Part shown: positions 13,331-13,754 of the stretch, piece by piece
Layout: the number at the start of each line of letters is the position of its first letter
Position numbering within the stretch: position 1 is the stretch's first letter
Position numbers and translations under genes: made by a program
The notes under the pieces: generated by a model
Database searches by the model: none
Seen by the model: only the letters and a program-made list of their open reading frames with translations
What the model was told of the DNA's origin: nothing
Assembly: GCA_964499935.1 (NCBI GenBank)
Contig: CAZCMS010000012.1
Location: forward strand, 1 to 13,754
Source of the DNA: CALBGR01 sp964499935
GTDB taxonomy: Bacteria; Patescibacteriota; Saccharimonadia; Saccharimonadales; UBA4665
Length of the DNA stretch: 13,754 nt
Direction of reading: 5' to 3'

Positions 13331-13623
13331 CGCTCAGCTCTCCCCATACACTCGCCGACGCACTCGGTATCGAGCTCGCCCTCGCCAGTGCAGGCCTCAC
13401 GGCATGCGGCCGCCGTCTTCTCATCGCAGGGGGCGGACGCGCAGTCCGCGTTACACGACATCTCCTCCCCGCAGATATCGATACAGAGAGAGGCGCACTC
13501 TGGGCCGTGACCGGACTCCGCGGGTTGTTCACGAGAGCCCGAGCATGCTCCGGAGAGGAGGGCGAGAAGGCATGAGAGAGCGGCGCGGAGTGCGCGCTTA
13601 TCGCAATTGACATAGACGTTCAT
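13327..13623 (-). CDS. Cys-rich probable lipoprotein
   Basis: This 98-aa protein starts at ATG 13623 with SD AGGAG; the open frame upstream of it lacks SD support. The N-terminus is KRALRAALSCLLALLSGAC, a basic region plus hydrophobic core ending in a lipobox-like SGAC that lacks the ideal aliphatic -3 residue. The mature part has more than ten Cys, mostly paired as CxxxC (CASLCIDIC, CNADC, CREAC, CVGEC), suggesting a disulfide-knotted surface protein. The CNADC motif is shared with the lipoprotein at 7350-7574. The organisation recalls Cys-rich lipoproteins common in Myxococcota. It heads the minus-strand arm, so an early envelope role such as superinfection exclusion is possible. Confidence 0.7.
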   Translation of the reverse strand: MNVYVNCDKRALRAALSCLLALLSGACSGSREQPAESGHGPECASLCIDICGEEMSCNADCASAPCDEKTAAACREACTGEGELDTECVGECMGRAER

Positions 13624-13754
13624 ATGGAGACTCCTGACTAGGCGAGACATCGAGTCCGCCCGAACACTCTTATGCACGATATAGGGCCTAATGTCCATAG
13701 GGCCGTCCTTATTGTGGCATGCTGTGTGCAGGTGTCGCACCAATCGGAGGGGGC

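Noticed and set aside
1..13754. Inverted or direct terminal repeats
   Set aside because: Comparing the first and last bases by eye shows no match, and the left edge is inside a gene, so the genome ends are not both present.
1..13754. CRISPR array, tRNA or rRNA genes, insertion sequences
   Set aside because: No spaced direct repeats, cloverleaf-like sequences, transposase motifs or rRNA-like stretches were seen. The only tandem repeats are coding.

Overview
The window looks like most of the genome of a small, tailless, membrane-containing DNA virus (or a related linear protein-primed element) of a GC-rich bacterium. The hallmark gene is a family B DNA polymerase of the protein-primed type, with all exonuclease and polymerase motifs visible. 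There is no terminase, portal, tail, integrase or rRNA/tRNA gene. Many short proteins carry one membrane segment, as in tectivirus-like phages with an internal membrane. Shine-Dalgarno (SD) sites and a lipobox point to a bacterial host. The two Cys-rich lipoproteins recall Myxococcota or other Deltaproteobacteria, but that is a guess. The left edge cuts a gene, no inverted terminal repeats are visible and no packaging ATPase (Walker A) was found, so the genome is probably incomplete on the left. Two 100-N assembly gaps are present (78-177 and 11291-11390). The second is flanked by an exact 55-bp repeat that looks like an assembler k-mer overlap. Collapsing it restores an intact ParB-like gene.

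Layout. The plus-strand replication module (1-2910) holds a Lys/Pro/Ala-repeat protein that is a candidate terminal protein, a small ORF and the polymerase. The plus-strand virion and lysis module (3013-9686) holds a small helical protein, a beta-rich capsid candidate, a transglutaminase-like cysteine protease, a LysM-like membrane protein with a hexapeptide repeat, a 190-aa protein with a hydrophobic stretch, a tail-anchored glucosaminidase, a second tail-anchored protein, a Cys-rich lipoprotein, a coiled-coil protein and two tandem paralogous beta-rich proteins. The minus-strand module (13623 back to 9683) holds a Cys-rich lipoprotein, a small ORF, an NlpC/P60-like peptidase, a possible winged-helix protein, a small ORF, the ParB-like protein, a zinc-ribbon-like protein and a small ORF. 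The two arms converge with stop codons sharing one CTAG. Most genes overlap by ATGA/GTGA or lie a few bases apart, implying translational coupling.

Regulation is the striking part. An AT-rich 13-bp palindrome, TATAATCATTATA, stands at five module boundaries in this GC-rich sequence. Its central C is always on the coding strand, and a half copy lies ahead of the peptidase gene. The first half is a perfect -10 hexamer, so it may be a virus promoter, an operator (perhaps for the ParB-like protein), or both. Three leaders also contain RNA structures that could hide the ribosome binding site. The clearest precedes the NlpC/P60-like gene, where the TATAAT overlaps the hairpin so that a short transcript would lose the blocking arm, as is known for the phage T4 lysozyme gene.
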